Positions 1 to 7,660 of a stretch of 64,000 nucleotides of DNA are shown here, piece after piece. The notes beneath the pieces are model-generated. The model was not told the DNA's origin. It made no database searches and worked only from the letters and a program-made list of their open reading frames with translations. How positions within the stretch are numbered: position 1 is the stretch's first letter; every line of letters starts with the position of its first letter. Location: contig NZ_AP022620.1 in assembly GCF_010731855.1 (NCBI RefSeq), positions 3,286,001-3,350,000 on the forward strand, written 5' to 3'. The translations under genes and the position numbers were made by a program. The stretch is from Mycolicibacterium anyangense. Its GTDB lineage: Bacteria; Actinomycetota; Actinomycetes; Mycobacteriales; Mycobacteriaceae.

Positions 1-1
1 G

Positions 2-538
2 CCCGCCGACACCGCCAACCTGCGCCAGGGTGCCGATCTGCACGACGCGCTGCTCGCGCTGCTCCCGCTGATCGGGGTGTGGCGCGGCGAAGGCGAGGGC
101 CGCGGAGCAACCGGCGACTACCGGTTCGGTCAGCAGATCGTCGTGTCCCACGACGGCGGCGACTACCTGAACTGGGAAGCACGCTCCTGGCGGCTCGACG
201 AAGAGGGCGCCTACCACTCCCCCGGCCTGCGCGAAACCGGCTTCTGGCGGTTCGTCACCGACCCCGAGGACCCGGCCGAGTCACAGGCCATCGAGCTGCT
301 GCTGGCCCACTCGGCCGGCTACGTGGAGCTGTTCTACGGGCAGCCCCGCACCCAGTCCTCCTGGGAGCTGGTGACCGACGCGCTGGCCCGCAGCAAGTCC
401 GGCGTTCTCGTCGGTGGCGCCAAGCGGCTCTACGGCATCGTCGAGAACGGCGACCTGGCCTATGTCGAGGAGCGGGTCGATGCCGACGGCGGGCTCGTGC
501 CCCACTTGTCGGCCCGGCTGACGCGATACATCGGCTGA
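2..538 (+). CDS. Nitrobindin-like heme-binding beta-barrel protein (5' end outside window)
   Basis: The reading frame is open from the first bases and ends in TGA at 536-538, so the start codon lies to the left. About 178 residues are visible. Near the N-terminus is GVWRGEGEG, the Gly-x-Trp-x-Gly-x-Gly-x-Gly signature of the nitrobindin/FABP-like (UPF0678) family, which binds ferric heme in a ten-stranded barrel. The C-terminal part ([18 protein letters not shown]) also fits the family. In M. tuberculosis the corresponding gene from memory is Rv0813c. A small lipoprotein gene follows with a one-base TGATG overlap, suggesting coupled translation. The family is clear; the physiological ligand is not shown by the sequence. 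Confidence 0.85.
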   Translation, partial: PADTANLRQGADLHDALLALLPLIGVWRGEGEGRGATGDYRFGQQIVVSHDGGDYLNWEARSWRLDEEGAYHSPGLRETGFWRFVTDPEDPAESQAIELLLAHSAGYVELFYGQPRTQSSWELVTDALARSKSGVLVGGAKRLYGIVENGDLAYVEERVDADGGLVPHLSARLTRYIG

Positions 539-822
539 TGCGGCGACTGCTCATCGGTGCGGCTGCCGCGGCCGCACTGCTTTCCGGATGTTCGTCGAGC
601 CCCACCCCGTCGGGCCCGCCCACCACCATCAGCCCGGCTCCGACCGAGGCCACCATCACTCCCGCCGAGCACGGTTCGCTGGCGCACTGCCTCGCCCAGC
701 ACGGCGTCGATGAGTCCGGCGGCTCGGTGGTCCTGGGCCCGCCGCCCGGCGTGGACCAGAAGACCTGGAACGACGCGATGAAGGCGTGCTCGACGCTGGG
801 CCCCGGCCCGGCCGGCTCCTGA
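538..822 (+). CDS. Small secreted lipoprotein, function unknown
   Basis: This is a 94-residue protein starting at the ATG that overlaps the preceding TGA (TGATG). It has a short Arg-Arg N-terminus, an alanine/leucine core and a lipobox LLSGC at about residues 15-19, so it should be lipidated on Cys-19 and exported. A Pro/Ser/Thr-rich linker follows, then a compact domain with two further cysteines (HCLAQHG and KACSTLG), which may form a disulfide. I do not recognise the domain. Its close coupling to the nitrobindin-like gene suggests co-expression. It is convergent with the ABC transporter gene, with a single base between them. Confidence 0.75.
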   Translation: MRRLLIGAAAAAALLSGCSSSPTPSGPPTTISPAPTEATITPAEHGSLAHCLAQHGVDESGGSVVLGPPPGVDQKTWNDAMKACSTLGPGPAGS

Positions 823-823
823 A

Positions 824-1570
824 CTAGTCGCCCCTGACCCCGGTCACCCGGCGCAGGAACTGCTGGGTCCGTTCCTGCTGAGGGTTGGTCAAAACCTGTT
901 CGGCGGAACCGGATTCGATGATTCGGCCACCGTCGAGGAAGCACACGGTGTTGGCGACCTGGCGGGCGAACCCCATCTCGTGGGTGGCCATCACGATGGT
1001 GCGCCCGGCCGCCGCCAGTTCACCGACCAGATCCAGCACCTCGCCGACCAGTTCGGGGTCCAGGGCGCTGGTGATCTCGTCGAGCAGCAGTAGCCGGGGG
1101 TCATAGGCCAGCGCCCGGGCGATGGCAACCCGCTGCTGCTGGCCGCCGGACAGCTTGTCCGGGTAGGCGTCGGCCTTGTCGGCCAACCCGACCCGGGCCA
1201 GCAGGTCGCGGCCGCGCTCCTCGGCTTCGCGGCGGTCCCGGCGATGCACCACCCGCGGCGCGAGGGTGACGTTGTCGAGGACCTTCATGTGCGGGAACAA
1301 GTTGAACGACTGGAAGACCATGCCCATCGGCCGGCGGGCCGTGTCGGCGTTGACGCGCGGGTCGCTGATGTCGCGGCCGTCGAGGAAGATCTGCCCGTCG
1401 TCGATATCCTCGAGCAGATCCACACAGCGCAACAACGTGGACTTGCCCGATCCAGACGCGCCGATCAGCACCACCACCTCATGCTCGGCGACGTCGAGGT
1501 CCACGCCGTCGAGAACGGTGCGTTCGCCGTAGCTCTTGACCAGTCCACGGACCGACAGAACGTTGGTCAC
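824..1570 (-). CDS. Polar amino-acid ABC transporter ATP-binding protein
   Basis: This 248-residue ATPase of a GlnQ/HisP-type importer has the full set of motifs. Walker A is GASGSGKST, the signature is LSGGQQQR, Walker B is LLLLDEITSALD, and the switch histidine is in MATHEMGFA. The start is set at the GTG at 1570, which overlaps the permease stop as GTGA. A longer frame to 1609 only runs back into the permease gene. It is the last gene of a three-gene operon (binding protein, permease, ATPase). It energises uptake of an amino acid at the inner membrane. The Glu/Gln/Asp group is likely by family resemblance, but the substrate is not fixed by sequence. Confidence 0.92.
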   Translation of the reverse strand: MTNVLSVRGLVKSYGERTVLDGVDLDVAEHEVVVLIGASGSGKSTLLRCVDLLEDIDDGQIFLDGRDISDPRVNADTARRPMGMVFQSFNLFPHMKVLDNVTLAPRVVHRRDRREAEERGRDLLARVGLADKADAYPDKLSGGQQQRVAIARALAYDPRLLLLDEITSALDPELVGEVLDLVGELAAAGRTIVMATHEMGFARQVANTVCFLDGGRIIESGSAEQVLTNPQQERTQQFLRRVTGVRGD

Positions 1571-2394
1571 AACGCACCCTGCCGCGTCGCCGCGCGACGG
1601 GTCGCCCAATCGGCCAGCCGCGCCGAAGGCACCGCCAGTGCCACGAACAGCAGCCCGGCCACCACGTAGGGGGTGAAGTTGTAGCTCGTGGCGGCCTGGA
1701 TCTGCGCGGCGCGCACCGCGTCGACCGCCCCGAGGACCGAGATCAGCCCGCAGTCCTTCTGCAGGGCGACGAAATCGTTGAGCAACGCCGGGGTGACCCG
1801 ACGGGCCGCCTGGGGCAGCACCACCAGACGCATGGTCCTGCGGTAGTTCAGCCCCAGCGACTTGGCCGCCGCGAGCTGAGACGGGTGCACCGACTCAATG
1901 CCGGCCCGGAAGACCTCCGCGACGTAGGCGGAGTAGACCAGCACCAGCGCGAGTCCGCCCAGCAGCACCGGGTTGTTGGGTACGCCGGCCAGCCGCAGAC
2001 CGGGCAACCCGAACCCGACGAGATACAGGCAGATGATCAGCGGCAGGCCGCGGAACAGGTCGACGTAGCCGGTGGCCATTGCCCGGACCGGAAACCACAC
2101 CGGGCCGCGCAGGGTGCGCACCGCGGCCAGGCCTAGTCCGAAGGTCAGGATCAGGATCTGGCAGACCACCAGCACCCGGACGTTGAGCCACAGCCCGTCG
2201 AGCACCGCAGGCAGGCTGTCCCAGCCGATGCGCAGGTTGAAGAACGAATCGCGCACCCGGGGCCAGCCGGGCGACGACGTCGTGGCCACCACCGCGAGCG
2301 CGGCGAAGACCAGCGTGGACACCAGCGCGACGAGTGTGGACCGGCGCGCCCGCGACCGTCGATATGCCTGGCGTTCGACGGCCAGTGCGGTCAC
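1567..2394 (-). CDS. Polar amino-acid ABC transporter permease
   Basis: This 275-residue inner-membrane permease belongs to the HisMQ/GlnP family (BPD_transp_1). It has an N-terminal transmembrane segment near residues 20-40 and several more after residue 70. The EAA-like cytoplasmic loop lies around AAAKSLGLNYRRTMRLVVLPQA, the surface that contacts the ATPase. The start is the GTG at 2394, overlapping the binding-protein stop (GTGA); its own TGA overlaps the ATPase start in the same way. Only one permease is present, so it probably acts as a homodimer. Confidence 0.92.
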   Translation of the reverse strand: MTALAVERQAYRRSRARRSTLVALVSTLVFAALAVVATTSSPGWPRVRDSFFNLRIGWDSLPAVLDGLWLNVRVLVVCQILILTFGLGLAAVRTLRGPVWFPVRAMATGYVDLFRGLPLIICLYLVGFGLPGLRLAGVPNNPVLLGGLALVLVYSAYVAEVFRAGIESVHPSQLAAAKSLGLNYRRTMRLVVLPQAARRVTPALLNDFVALQKDCGLISVLGAVDAVRAAQIQAATSYNFTPYVVAGLLFVALAVPSARLADWATRRAATRQGAL

Positions 2395-3257
2395 TTCAGT
2401 ACCGGCGCACTGCCGGCTTCGGCCAGCCACTGCTGCTGCAGTTTGGCCAGCGTGCCGTCTCCGCGCAGGGCGTCAACCGCACCCGACACGCAGGACGTCA
2501 GCTTGCTGCCCTTGTCCAGCACGATCCCGAACTGCTCGGGTTTGTCTGTGCCGGAAGGCAATTGGCCGACGATGAAGCCGTCGGTCAGCTCGCTCTGCAC
2601 CTCGAAGGCGGTCGGCAGGTCGAGCACCAACGCGTCGATCTGGCCGTTGACCAGCGCCGCCTTGGCGTCGTCGTTGTTGTTGTACACCGAGATCGGGGCC
2701 TTGACGTTCAGCGCCTTGGCGGCGTTGTAGCTGGTCGTCCCGACCTGAGCACCGAGGCGCAGATCGCGCAGGCCGTCCAGGCTGGTGACCTTGGCGGCGG
2801 GCGAGGACTTGATGGTCACCACCGCCTGGGTCACGTCGTAATAGGGCGAGGAGAAGTCGACGGCGTTCTTGCGCTCCTCGGTGATCGAGAACTCGTTGAG
2901 GTTGGCGTCGAAGGTCTTGGGTCCCGGTGCGATCGCCGCGTTGAACGGCACCCGCACCCAGGTCACGTCCTTGGCGTCGTAACCGAGCTTGCCGGCCACT
3001 GCGTAGGCCACCGCGGATTCAAAGCCCTTGCCGTTGGCCGGGTTGTCGTCGACGAACCACGGCGGGTAGGCGGGCTGGTCGGTACCGAAGGTCAGGACAC
3101 CGGCCTTCAACGTGGGCAGCGAGGCCTTGTCGCACTTGTCACTGCCGCTTGCCGTGCTGGACTTCTCGTCGGCGGGGGCGCACCCCGCCAGCGCCAGCAG
3201 TGCCGTCGACGCTGCGACGGTGATCATGACCAACCCTTTACGCATGGGCGGCATCAT
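2391..3257 (-). CDS. Amino-acid ABC transporter substrate-binding lipoprotein
   Basis: This 288-residue family-3 solute-binding protein (SBP_bac_3) has a signal peptide with lipobox ALAGC at about residues 21-25 that anchors it outside the membrane. The mature part shows family features: FGTDQPAYPPW at the first strand, a GFESAVAYAVAGKLG helix, DFSSPYYD and a hinge region around GAQVGTTSYN. Start choice is open between ATGs at 3257, 3254 and 3245; none has a strong ribosome site. It is the first gene of the operon, with permease and ATPase following by 4-nt overlaps. The fold suggests an amino-acid ligand; which one is inference. Confidence 0.92.
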   Translation of the reverse strand: MMPPMRKGLVMITVAASTALLALAGCAPADEKSSTASGSDKCDKASLPTLKAGVLTFGTDQPAYPPWFVDDNPANGKGFESAVAYAVAGKLGYDAKDVTWVRVPFNAAIAPGPKTFDANLNEFSITEERKNAVDFSSPYYDVTQAVVTIKSSPAAKVTSLDGLRDLRLGAQVGTTSYNAAKALNVKAPISVYNNNDDAKAALVNGQIDALVLDLPTAFEVQSELTDGFIVGQLPSGTDKPEQFGIVLDKGSKLTSCVSGAVDALRGDGTLAKLQQQWLAEAGSAPVLK

Positions 3258-3301
3258 CGCGCACTGCGGGCCGCGGCGCCAGAAATCGGATCAGTGCGTT
3301 T

Positions 3302-3314
3302 CGCCCGACGGGCG
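3302..3314. repeat. Short GC inverted repeat
   Basis: CGCCCG and CGGGCG face each other around a single A. It lies just beyond the larger compound hairpin, on the side away from the aminotransferase gene, in the leader of the binding-protein gene. It may add to termination or be incidental in GC-rich DNA. Confidence 0.35.
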
Positions 3315-3325
3315 CAGAGATGGGG

Positions 3326-3377
3326 CGGCCCCCGAGCCGTCAATCCTGGTCGGACTCAACCAGGGGCTCGGGGGCCG
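3326..3377 (-). terminator. Compound nested hairpin, probable terminator
   Basis: Perfect 13-bp arms at 3326-3338 and 3365-3377 (CGGCCCCCGAGCC and its complement) enclose a 26-nt loop. The loop contains a second perfect 6-bp stem (CCTGGT at 3345-3350 and ACCAGG at 3359-3364). There is no U-run on either side. Such hairpins without a U-tract are often proposed as mycobacterial terminators. It lies downstream of the minus-strand aminotransferase gene and the short ORF, and upstream of the ABC binding-protein gene, so it should separate these two units. Confidence 0.6.
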
Positions 3378-3438
3378 GGTAGCTGCCTGGAATTCGCCAG
3401 CGCGCTCAGGGCGCAGGTGATTCCGGCACCTGGCGCTG

Positions 3439-3480
3439 CTAGCGGGCAGCCACCTCACATGTCCAAGAATTCCTACTCAA
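3439..3480 (-). CDS. Possible 13-codon short ORF behind a near-perfect Shine-Dalgarno
   Basis: On the minus strand AAGGAGGTGGTCC, read from 3499 down to 3487, matches the complement of the conserved 16S rRNA 3' end at 12 of 13 positions. Twelve bases after its AAGGAGG core a TTG at 3480 opens a 13-codon frame, MSRNSWTCEVAAR, ending in TAG at 3439-3441. It lies between the end of the aminotransferase gene and the compound hairpin, so it would be the last cistron of that transcript. The very strong ribosome site with no larger gene behind it is the main argument. No function can be assigned, and the TTG start is a guess. Confidence 0.4.
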   Translation of the reverse strand: MSRNSWTCEVAAR

Positions 3481-3505
3481 TGTTCCGGACCACCTCCTTC
3501 CCTGT

Positions 3506-3521
3506 GTACGGCCGACCGTAC
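3506..3521. repeat. Small perfect hairpin GTACGG/CCGTAC
   Basis: Six-base arms enclose a four-base loop, directly before the strong Shine-Dalgarno-like sequence on the minus strand. It could expose or mask that ribosome site in the RNA, or act as a weak stop for the aminotransferase transcript. Confidence 0.35.
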
Positions 3522-3557
3522 CCGCGCAGAAGGCGCCGTGCCAACAGTTTTTCGCGC

Positions 3558-4454
3558 TCAGCGATCGCTGAGGATCGCGGCGTCGACGAGTTCGGACATC
3601 TCGGCCGCCAGCGGCGCCGGCGCGAGCAGCCGACCGTCGAGCGTGTGCACCCGCGCCGCCAGCGTGATGCTGGAGACCAGCCAAACGCCCTGGGCTGCAA
3701 AGAGGTCGGCCGGGCGCAGCGCCCGGTAGTCGCAGTCGTAGCCCTTGTCCCGGGCCACCTCGAACAGTGCCTGCTGGGTGGTGCCGCGCAGGATCGGGTA
3801 CCACGGCGGCGGGGTGTAGAGGCAGGTGTGCCCCGGGGAGTCCGCGCTGTCGGCGGCGATCACCACCGTGGATCGCGGGCCCTCGAGGATGAAGCCGTCG
3901 GTGCTGACAAAGATCACGTCACCGGCGTCCCTGGCGGCCGCGTGCCGCAGTGCGGCCATGTTAACCGCGTAGGACAACGTCTTGGCCCCGGCCACCAGCC
4001 ACGGCATCTCGTCGACACCGGAGGCTGGAAGTCCCCGGTCGAGCAGCACCGCGGCCAGGCCGCCGCGCCGGGTCTCGCCGACCCGGTCCGGCAGCGGGTT
4101 CACCGTCAGATAGGCGGTCGGCGTCGACCCGCTCTCCCGGCCCCGGCTGTAGACCAGCCGCAGCGCACCTTCCTCGGCGGTGACGGCCGCCCACTGGCCG
4201 ACCGCCACCTCGATGGCGGACCGCCAGTCGGCAGGCTCGGGCGCGGGCAGCTCCATCATCCTGGCCGACTGCACCAGCCGCCGTAGGTGCGCATCGACCA
4301 GGCAGGCCCGCCCGTCACGCACCAGCAGGGTCTCGAAGACGCCGTCACCGCGGACCGCGGCGAGGTCGTCGGCGAAGAGCAGGGGCTGGGCCGGGTCGTG
4401 CACCTCGCCGTCGAGCGTGACGACCACCGACGGACGGTCGGGCATTCCGGGCAT
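3558..4454 (-). CDS. Class IV PLP-dependent aminotransferase / aminodeoxychorismate lyase-like
   Basis: The protein has 298 residues (295 from the second ATG at 4445). It matches fold-type IV PLP enzymes (PabC, IlvE, D-amino-acid transaminase). The N-terminal part has RGDGVFETLLVRDG. The presumed Schiff-base lysine is in VAGAKTLSYAVNM at about residue 161, and the cofactor-binding glutamate/serine region FILEGPRSTVVI follows. The M. tuberculosis counterpart is Rv0812 from memory. 4-Amino-4-deoxychorismate lyase in p-aminobenzoate/folate synthesis is plausible, and the divergent neighbour is a folate-binding YgfZ protein. However, this family is hard to split by sequence. The two genes are separated by only 38 bp. 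Confidence 0.8.
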   Translation of the reverse strand: MPGMPDRPSVVVTLDGEVHDPAQPLLFADDLAAVRGDGVFETLLVRDGRACLVDAHLRRLVQSARMMELPAPEPADWRSAIEVAVGQWAAVTAEEGALRLVYSRGRESGSTPTAYLTVNPLPDRVGETRRGGLAAVLLDRGLPASGVDEMPWLVAGAKTLSYAVNMAALRHAAARDAGDVIFVSTDGFILEGPRSTVVIAADSADSPGHTCLYTPPPWYPILRGTTQQALFEVARDKGYDCDYRALRPADLFAAQGVWLVSSITLAARVHTLDGRLLAPAPLAAEMSELVDAAILSDR

Positions 4455-4492
4455 GGAGCCAGATCGTACTGGCAGGCTCGTAGAGTTGATAT

Positions 4493-5566
4493 GTGTCAGC
4501 TGTCCCCGCCCCCGCCAACTCCCCCGACGCCGGCGCGGTCTGGCATTTCGGTGACCCGCTCGGCGAACAACGCACCGCCGAACACGAGGCCGTCGTCGTC
4601 GACCGCTCCCACCGTGCCGTCATCACCCTGACCGGAGCCGACCGGCGCAGCTGGCTGCATTCCATCTCGTCGCAGCACGTCAGCGACATGCCCGACGGCA
4701 CGGTCACCGAGAACCTGAGCCTCGACGGCCAGGGCCGTGTCGAGGATCACTGGATTCAGACCGAGCTGGACGGAGTCACCTACCTCGATACCGAACCCTG
4801 GCGCGGTGAGCCGTTGCTGACCTACCTCACCCGGATGGTGTTCTGGTCCGAGGTGACACCGGTCGCCGCTGACATCGCGGTGCTGTCGTTGCTTGGGCCG
4901 GCATTGGACAGCCCGGCCGTGCACGAGGTGCTCGGGGTGGACCGGCTGCCCGCCGAAGGCACCGCGGTGGCACTGCCGGCAGGTGGGCTGGTGCGCCGGC
5001 TGCCGGCCGCGGCTACCGAACTTGACCTGCTGGTTCCCCGGGCCGACAAGGACGCGTGGCTGGCCCGGCTGGCTGCGGCCGGGGTGCGGCAGGCCGGTGT
5101 GTGGGCGTATGAGGCGCACCGCGTCGCCGCACAGCGCCCCCGGCTGGGGGTGGACACCGACGAGCGGACGATCCCGCACGAGGTGGGCTGGATCGGCAGT
5201 GCCGTCCACCTGGACAAGGGTTGCTACCGCGGGCAGGAGACCGTCGCACGGGTGCACAACCTTGGCAAACCGCCGCGCATGCTGGTCCTGGTTCAGCTGG
5301 ACGGTTCCGGTGAGCGACCGGCCGCGGGTGATCCGCTGCTGGCCGGCGGGCGCACCGTCGGCCGGCTGGGCACCGTCGTCGACCACATAGACCACGGGCC
5401 GATCGCGTTGGCGCTGCTCAAGCGGGGTATCCCGGCCGACACCCCGTTGACCACCGGTGGCGAGCACCAGGTCGCCGCCGAGATCGATCCGGATTCGCTG
5501 CCGCCGGCGGACGAGGTGGGTGCCGGGCGGCTGGCCGTCGAGCGGCTGCGGGGCGGCCACACCTGA
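4493..5566 (+). CDS. ygfZ: YgfZ/GcvT-family folate-binding protein
   Basis: This 357-residue protein is related to the glycine-cleavage T protein. It carries the diagnostic YgfZ motif KGCYRGQETVAR at about residues 240-251, whose cysteine is the conserved one. YgfZ proteins bind tetrahydrofolate and support repair or assembly of certain Fe-S enzymes; this is family knowledge from E. coli. The start is the GTG at 4493, shortly after the divergent aminotransferase start. It equals Rv0811c by recalled gene order. Folate use is a possible functional link with the divergent gene. Confidence 0.88.
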   Translation: MSAVPAPANSPDAGAVWHFGDPLGEQRTAEHEAVVVDRSHRAVITLTGADRRSWLHSISSQHVSDMPDGTVTENLSLDGQGRVEDHWIQTELDGVTYLDTEPWRGEPLLTYLTRMVFWSEVTPVAADIAVLSLLGPALDSPAVHEVLGVDRLPAEGTAVALPAGGLVRRLPAAATELDLLVPRADKDAWLARLAAAGVRQAGVWAYEAHRVAAQRPRLGVDTDERTIPHEVGWIGSAVHLDKGCYRGQETVARVHNLGKPPRMLVLVQLDGSGERPAAGDPLLAGGRTVGRLGTVVDHIDHGPIALALLKRGIPADTPLTTGGEHQVAAEIDPDSLPPADEVGAGRLAVERLRGGHT

Positions 5567-5620
5567 TGTTCACGGTCGGCCGACCGGGCCTGCCAGCAGA
5601 TCGCCGCGGGGCACGGTAAA

Positions 5621-5645
5621 GTGTTGGCAGGACAATAACCAACAC
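5621..5645 (+). promoter_or_regulatory. Inverted repeat in the leader of the DUF3073 gene
   Basis: GTGTTGG at 5621-5627 and CCAACAC at 5639-5645 form perfect 7-bp arms around an A/T-containing 11-nt spacer. It lies 57 bp before the DUF3073 start, in the 136-bp gap after the YgfZ gene. It could be an operator overlapping a promoter or a 5'-UTR stem; the sequence does not decide. Confidence 0.4.
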
Positions 5646-5702
5646 ACAGATCGGAGCCGCCTGATTTCGGGCCGCTCCGTTATTGCGCGAGGGGGTTCCC
5701 CC

Positions 5703-5888
5703 ATGGGCCGCGGCCGGGCTAAGGCGAAGCAGACCAAGGTTGCTCGAGAGCTGAAATACAGCTCTCCGCAAATCGATGTCGATCGGCTCCGTAAGGAGCT
5801 GGCCGGTTCGGGCGCGAGCGAACCCGAGAAGTCCGACAACGGGTTCGGTGAGGACCCGTGGAACGACGAGGACGACTGGCGGCGCTGA
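5703..5888 (+). CDS. DUF3073 small charged protein
   Basis: This 61-residue protein begins MGRGRAKAKQTKVAREL and is basic in its first half. Its second half is acidic, ending in EDPWNDEDDW. This is the actinobacterial DUF3073 family, equivalent to Rv0810c from memory. No catalytic residues or membrane segment are visible. The bipolar charge suggests a nucleic-acid or protein-binding partner, but this is speculation. It has its own leader with an inverted repeat and is followed by a strong stem-loop, so it appears to be a stand-alone transcript. Confidence 0.85.
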   Translation: MGRGRAKAKQTKVARELKYSSPQIDVDRLRKELAGSGASEPEKSDNGFGEDPWNDEDDWRR

Positions 5889-5905
5889 GCCGCCTTCCCT
5901 CTTTT

Positions 5906-6976
5906 CTAGAACCGTGGGTGCTGGCCCACGAGCGTCGCTCGTGGGCCGTCTTTCCCCTTGGCGACCGTTCCCAGCGTCCAGCACGTCAGGTGCCGGGCGG
6001 TGAGGATGGCCAGCGCGCGGTCGGTGTCCTCCGGCGCGACGACGGCCACCATGCCGACGCCCATGTTGAACGTCTTCTCCATCTCGGCGCGGTCGATCCG
6101 GCCACGCTGGGCGATCATGGTGAAAACCGGTGCAGGCGTCCAGGTTCCACGGTCGAGTTCGGCCACCAGGCCGTGCGGCATGACGCGCTCGAGGTTGCCC
6201 GCGAGTCCGCCTCCGGTGACGTGGCAGAACGTCCGGACCTGGGTTTCGGCGGCCAGCGCCAGACAGTCCTTGGCGTAGATGCGGGTCGGCTCGAGCAGCT
6301 CCTCGCCCAGGGTGCGGCCGAACTCCTCGACGTGGCCGGCCAGGTTCATCCGGTCGATGTCGAGCAGGACCTTGCGGGCCAGTGAATAGCCGTTGGAGTG
6401 CAGTCCGGAGGAGCCCATCGCGATGATGACGTCGCCGGGGCGGACCCGGTCCGGGCCCAGCACGTCGTCAGCCTCCACCACGCCCACACCGGTGGCCGAG
6501 ATGTCGTAGTGATCGGGCTCCATCAAACCGGGGTGTTCGGCGGTCTCGCCGCCCAGCAGGGCGCAGCCGGCCAGCACACAGCCCTCGGCGATGCCAGAGA
6601 CGATCGCGGCGACCCGCTCGGGGACGGTGCGGCCCACGGCGATGTAGTCCTGCAGGAACAGCGGCTCGGCTCCGCACACCACCAGGTCGTCGACCACCAT
6701 GGCGACCAGGTCCAGGCCGACGGTGTCGTGCTTGTCCATTGCCTGCGCGACCGCCAGCTTGGTGCCCACGCCGTCGGTGGAGGCCGCGAGCAGCGGCTCA
6801 CGGTAGCCGCCACGCAGCGCGAACAGGCCGGCGAACCCGCCCAAACCACCGCGCACCTCGGGCCTGCTGGCCCGCTTGGCCAGCGGTTTGAACAGCTCGA
6901 CCGCGCGGTCACCGGCCTCGATGTCAACCCCGGCCGATGCGTAGGAAATCTGGTTGTCTTCCTCGCGATCAGTCAT
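5906..6976 (-). CDS. purM: Phosphoribosylformylglycinamidine cyclo-ligase (AIR synthetase)
   Basis: This 356-residue enzyme closes the imidazole ring of 5-aminoimidazole ribotide from FGAM and ATP in de novo purine synthesis (cytosolic). Family landmarks are ISYASAGVDIEAGDRAVELFKP at the start, DGVGTKL, GLDLVAMVVDDLV, GGETAEHPG and GLHSNGYSLAR. Length is typical. The start is the ATG at 6976. It is the first purine gene met from the left and stands apart from purF by some 3.8 kb. Its 3' end is shared with the terminator stem of the convergent DUF3073 gene. Confidence 0.96.
   Translation of the reverse strand: MTDREEDNQISYASAGVDIEAGDRAVELFKPLAKRASRPEVRGGLGGFAGLFALRGGYREPLLAASTDGVGTKLAVAQAMDKHDTVGLDLVAMVVDDLVVCGAEPLFLQDYIAVGRTVPERVAAIVSGIAEGCVLAGCALLGGETAEHPGLMEPDHYDISATGVGVVEADDVLGPDRVRPGDVIIAMGSSGLHSNGYSLARKVLLDIDRMNLAGHVEEFGRTLGEELLEPTRIYAKDCLALAAETQVRTFCHVTGGGLAGNLERVMPHGLVAELDRGTWTPAPVFTMIAQRGRIDRAEMEKTFNMGVGMVAVVAPEDTDRALAILTARHLTCWTLGTVAKGKDGPRATLVGQHPRF
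5923..5947 (+). terminator. Intrinsic terminator-like hairpin within the purM 3' end
   Basis: GGCCCACGAGCG and CGCTCGTGGGCC form perfect 12-bp arms around one base (in practice a shorter stem with a small loop). They are followed on the plus strand by GTCTTTCCCC. It ends transcription of the DUF3073 gene, yet the bases also encode the C-terminal residues of the convergent purM. Confidence 0.7.
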
Positions 6977-7022
6977 CGGGCATAAGGCTACCGCCCGCCG
7001 GGCGCAGCCGTGACGTGCCGGG

Positions 7023-7649
7023 TCACCGAACGTGGCGGGCGATCCAGTCGTTCAGCGGCACTCCGGCGCGCAGCGTAGTGAGCACCCGGTCCTTGGCCTT
7101 CTTGGTGCCCAGCCACGCCCCCACCGGCCAGGTCTTCATCATCGCGATGCCCTTGTGCCGGAGCAGGTCGATCCGGGGATGGTCGATCGGGAAGCCCTTC
7201 GGTGCGGTCTTGAGCACGTCGTGCGCCATGATGTCGTAGCCCGCGGCGCGCAGGTCGGTGACGATCGCGACGAGCTCGGCGCCGGACTTCGGTGTGTCGA
7301 CGGCCTCGCGATAGCGCGCCAGCGTCTTCGGGTCGGGCATGTAGAGCCCGCCACCGACGGACAGACCGTCGGCCGAGAAGGACACATAGCCCGAGCCGAC
7401 GGTGGCTGCGCAGTTGGTCTTGTAGGGCGTCTTGTCGGCGCTGAACCGGACGTCGCGGTAGGGGCGGAAGATCTTGCCCGGGCCGAACTCCTCGGCCAGT
7501 TCGGCCAACAGCTCCTCCATCGGCGCCTTCACGTGACGGTCGTAGACCGCCTTGTGGTCGGTCCAGTAGACCTTGGAGTTGTCAGCTTCCAGACCCTCGT
7601 AGAACTCCACGGCCTCGATGGGCCAGCCCGCAAACGCCATGGCACACAT
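7023..7649 (-). CDS. DUF2461 family protein
   Basis: The protein has 208 residues (205 from the ATG at 7640, which gives MAFAGWP). It shows the DUF2461/TIGR02453 pattern: an N-terminal EFYEGLEADNSKVYWTDHK stretch, FRPYRDVRFSADKTPYKTN in the middle and GGGLYMPDP later. The biochemical role of this widespread family is unknown to me. It is soluble, with no signal peptide. It is monocistronic or loosely linked to the amidohydrolase gene behind it (11 bp gap, same strand). Confidence 0.82.
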   Translation of the reverse strand: MCAMAFAGWPIEAVEFYEGLEADNSKVYWTDHKAVYDRHVKAPMEELLAELAEEFGPGKIFRPYRDVRFSADKTPYKTNCAATVGSGYVSFSADGLSVGGGLYMPDPKTLARYREAVDTPKSGAELVAIVTDLRAAGYDIMAHDVLKTAPKGFPIDHPRIDLLRHKGIAMMKTWPVGAWLGTKKAKDRVLTTLRAGVPLNDWIARHVR

Positions 7650-7660
7650 TGTGGATCGAA

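Noticed and set aside
3378..3557. tRNA or known riboswitch between the aminotransferase and ABC genes
   Set aside because: No T-loop consensus or cloverleaf pairing was found; only the hairpins and short ORF reported above.
2334..4286. 650-codon plus-strand frame
   Set aside because: It runs antisense to the binding-protein and aminotransferase genes, has His/Arg/Gly-rich composition and matches no family.
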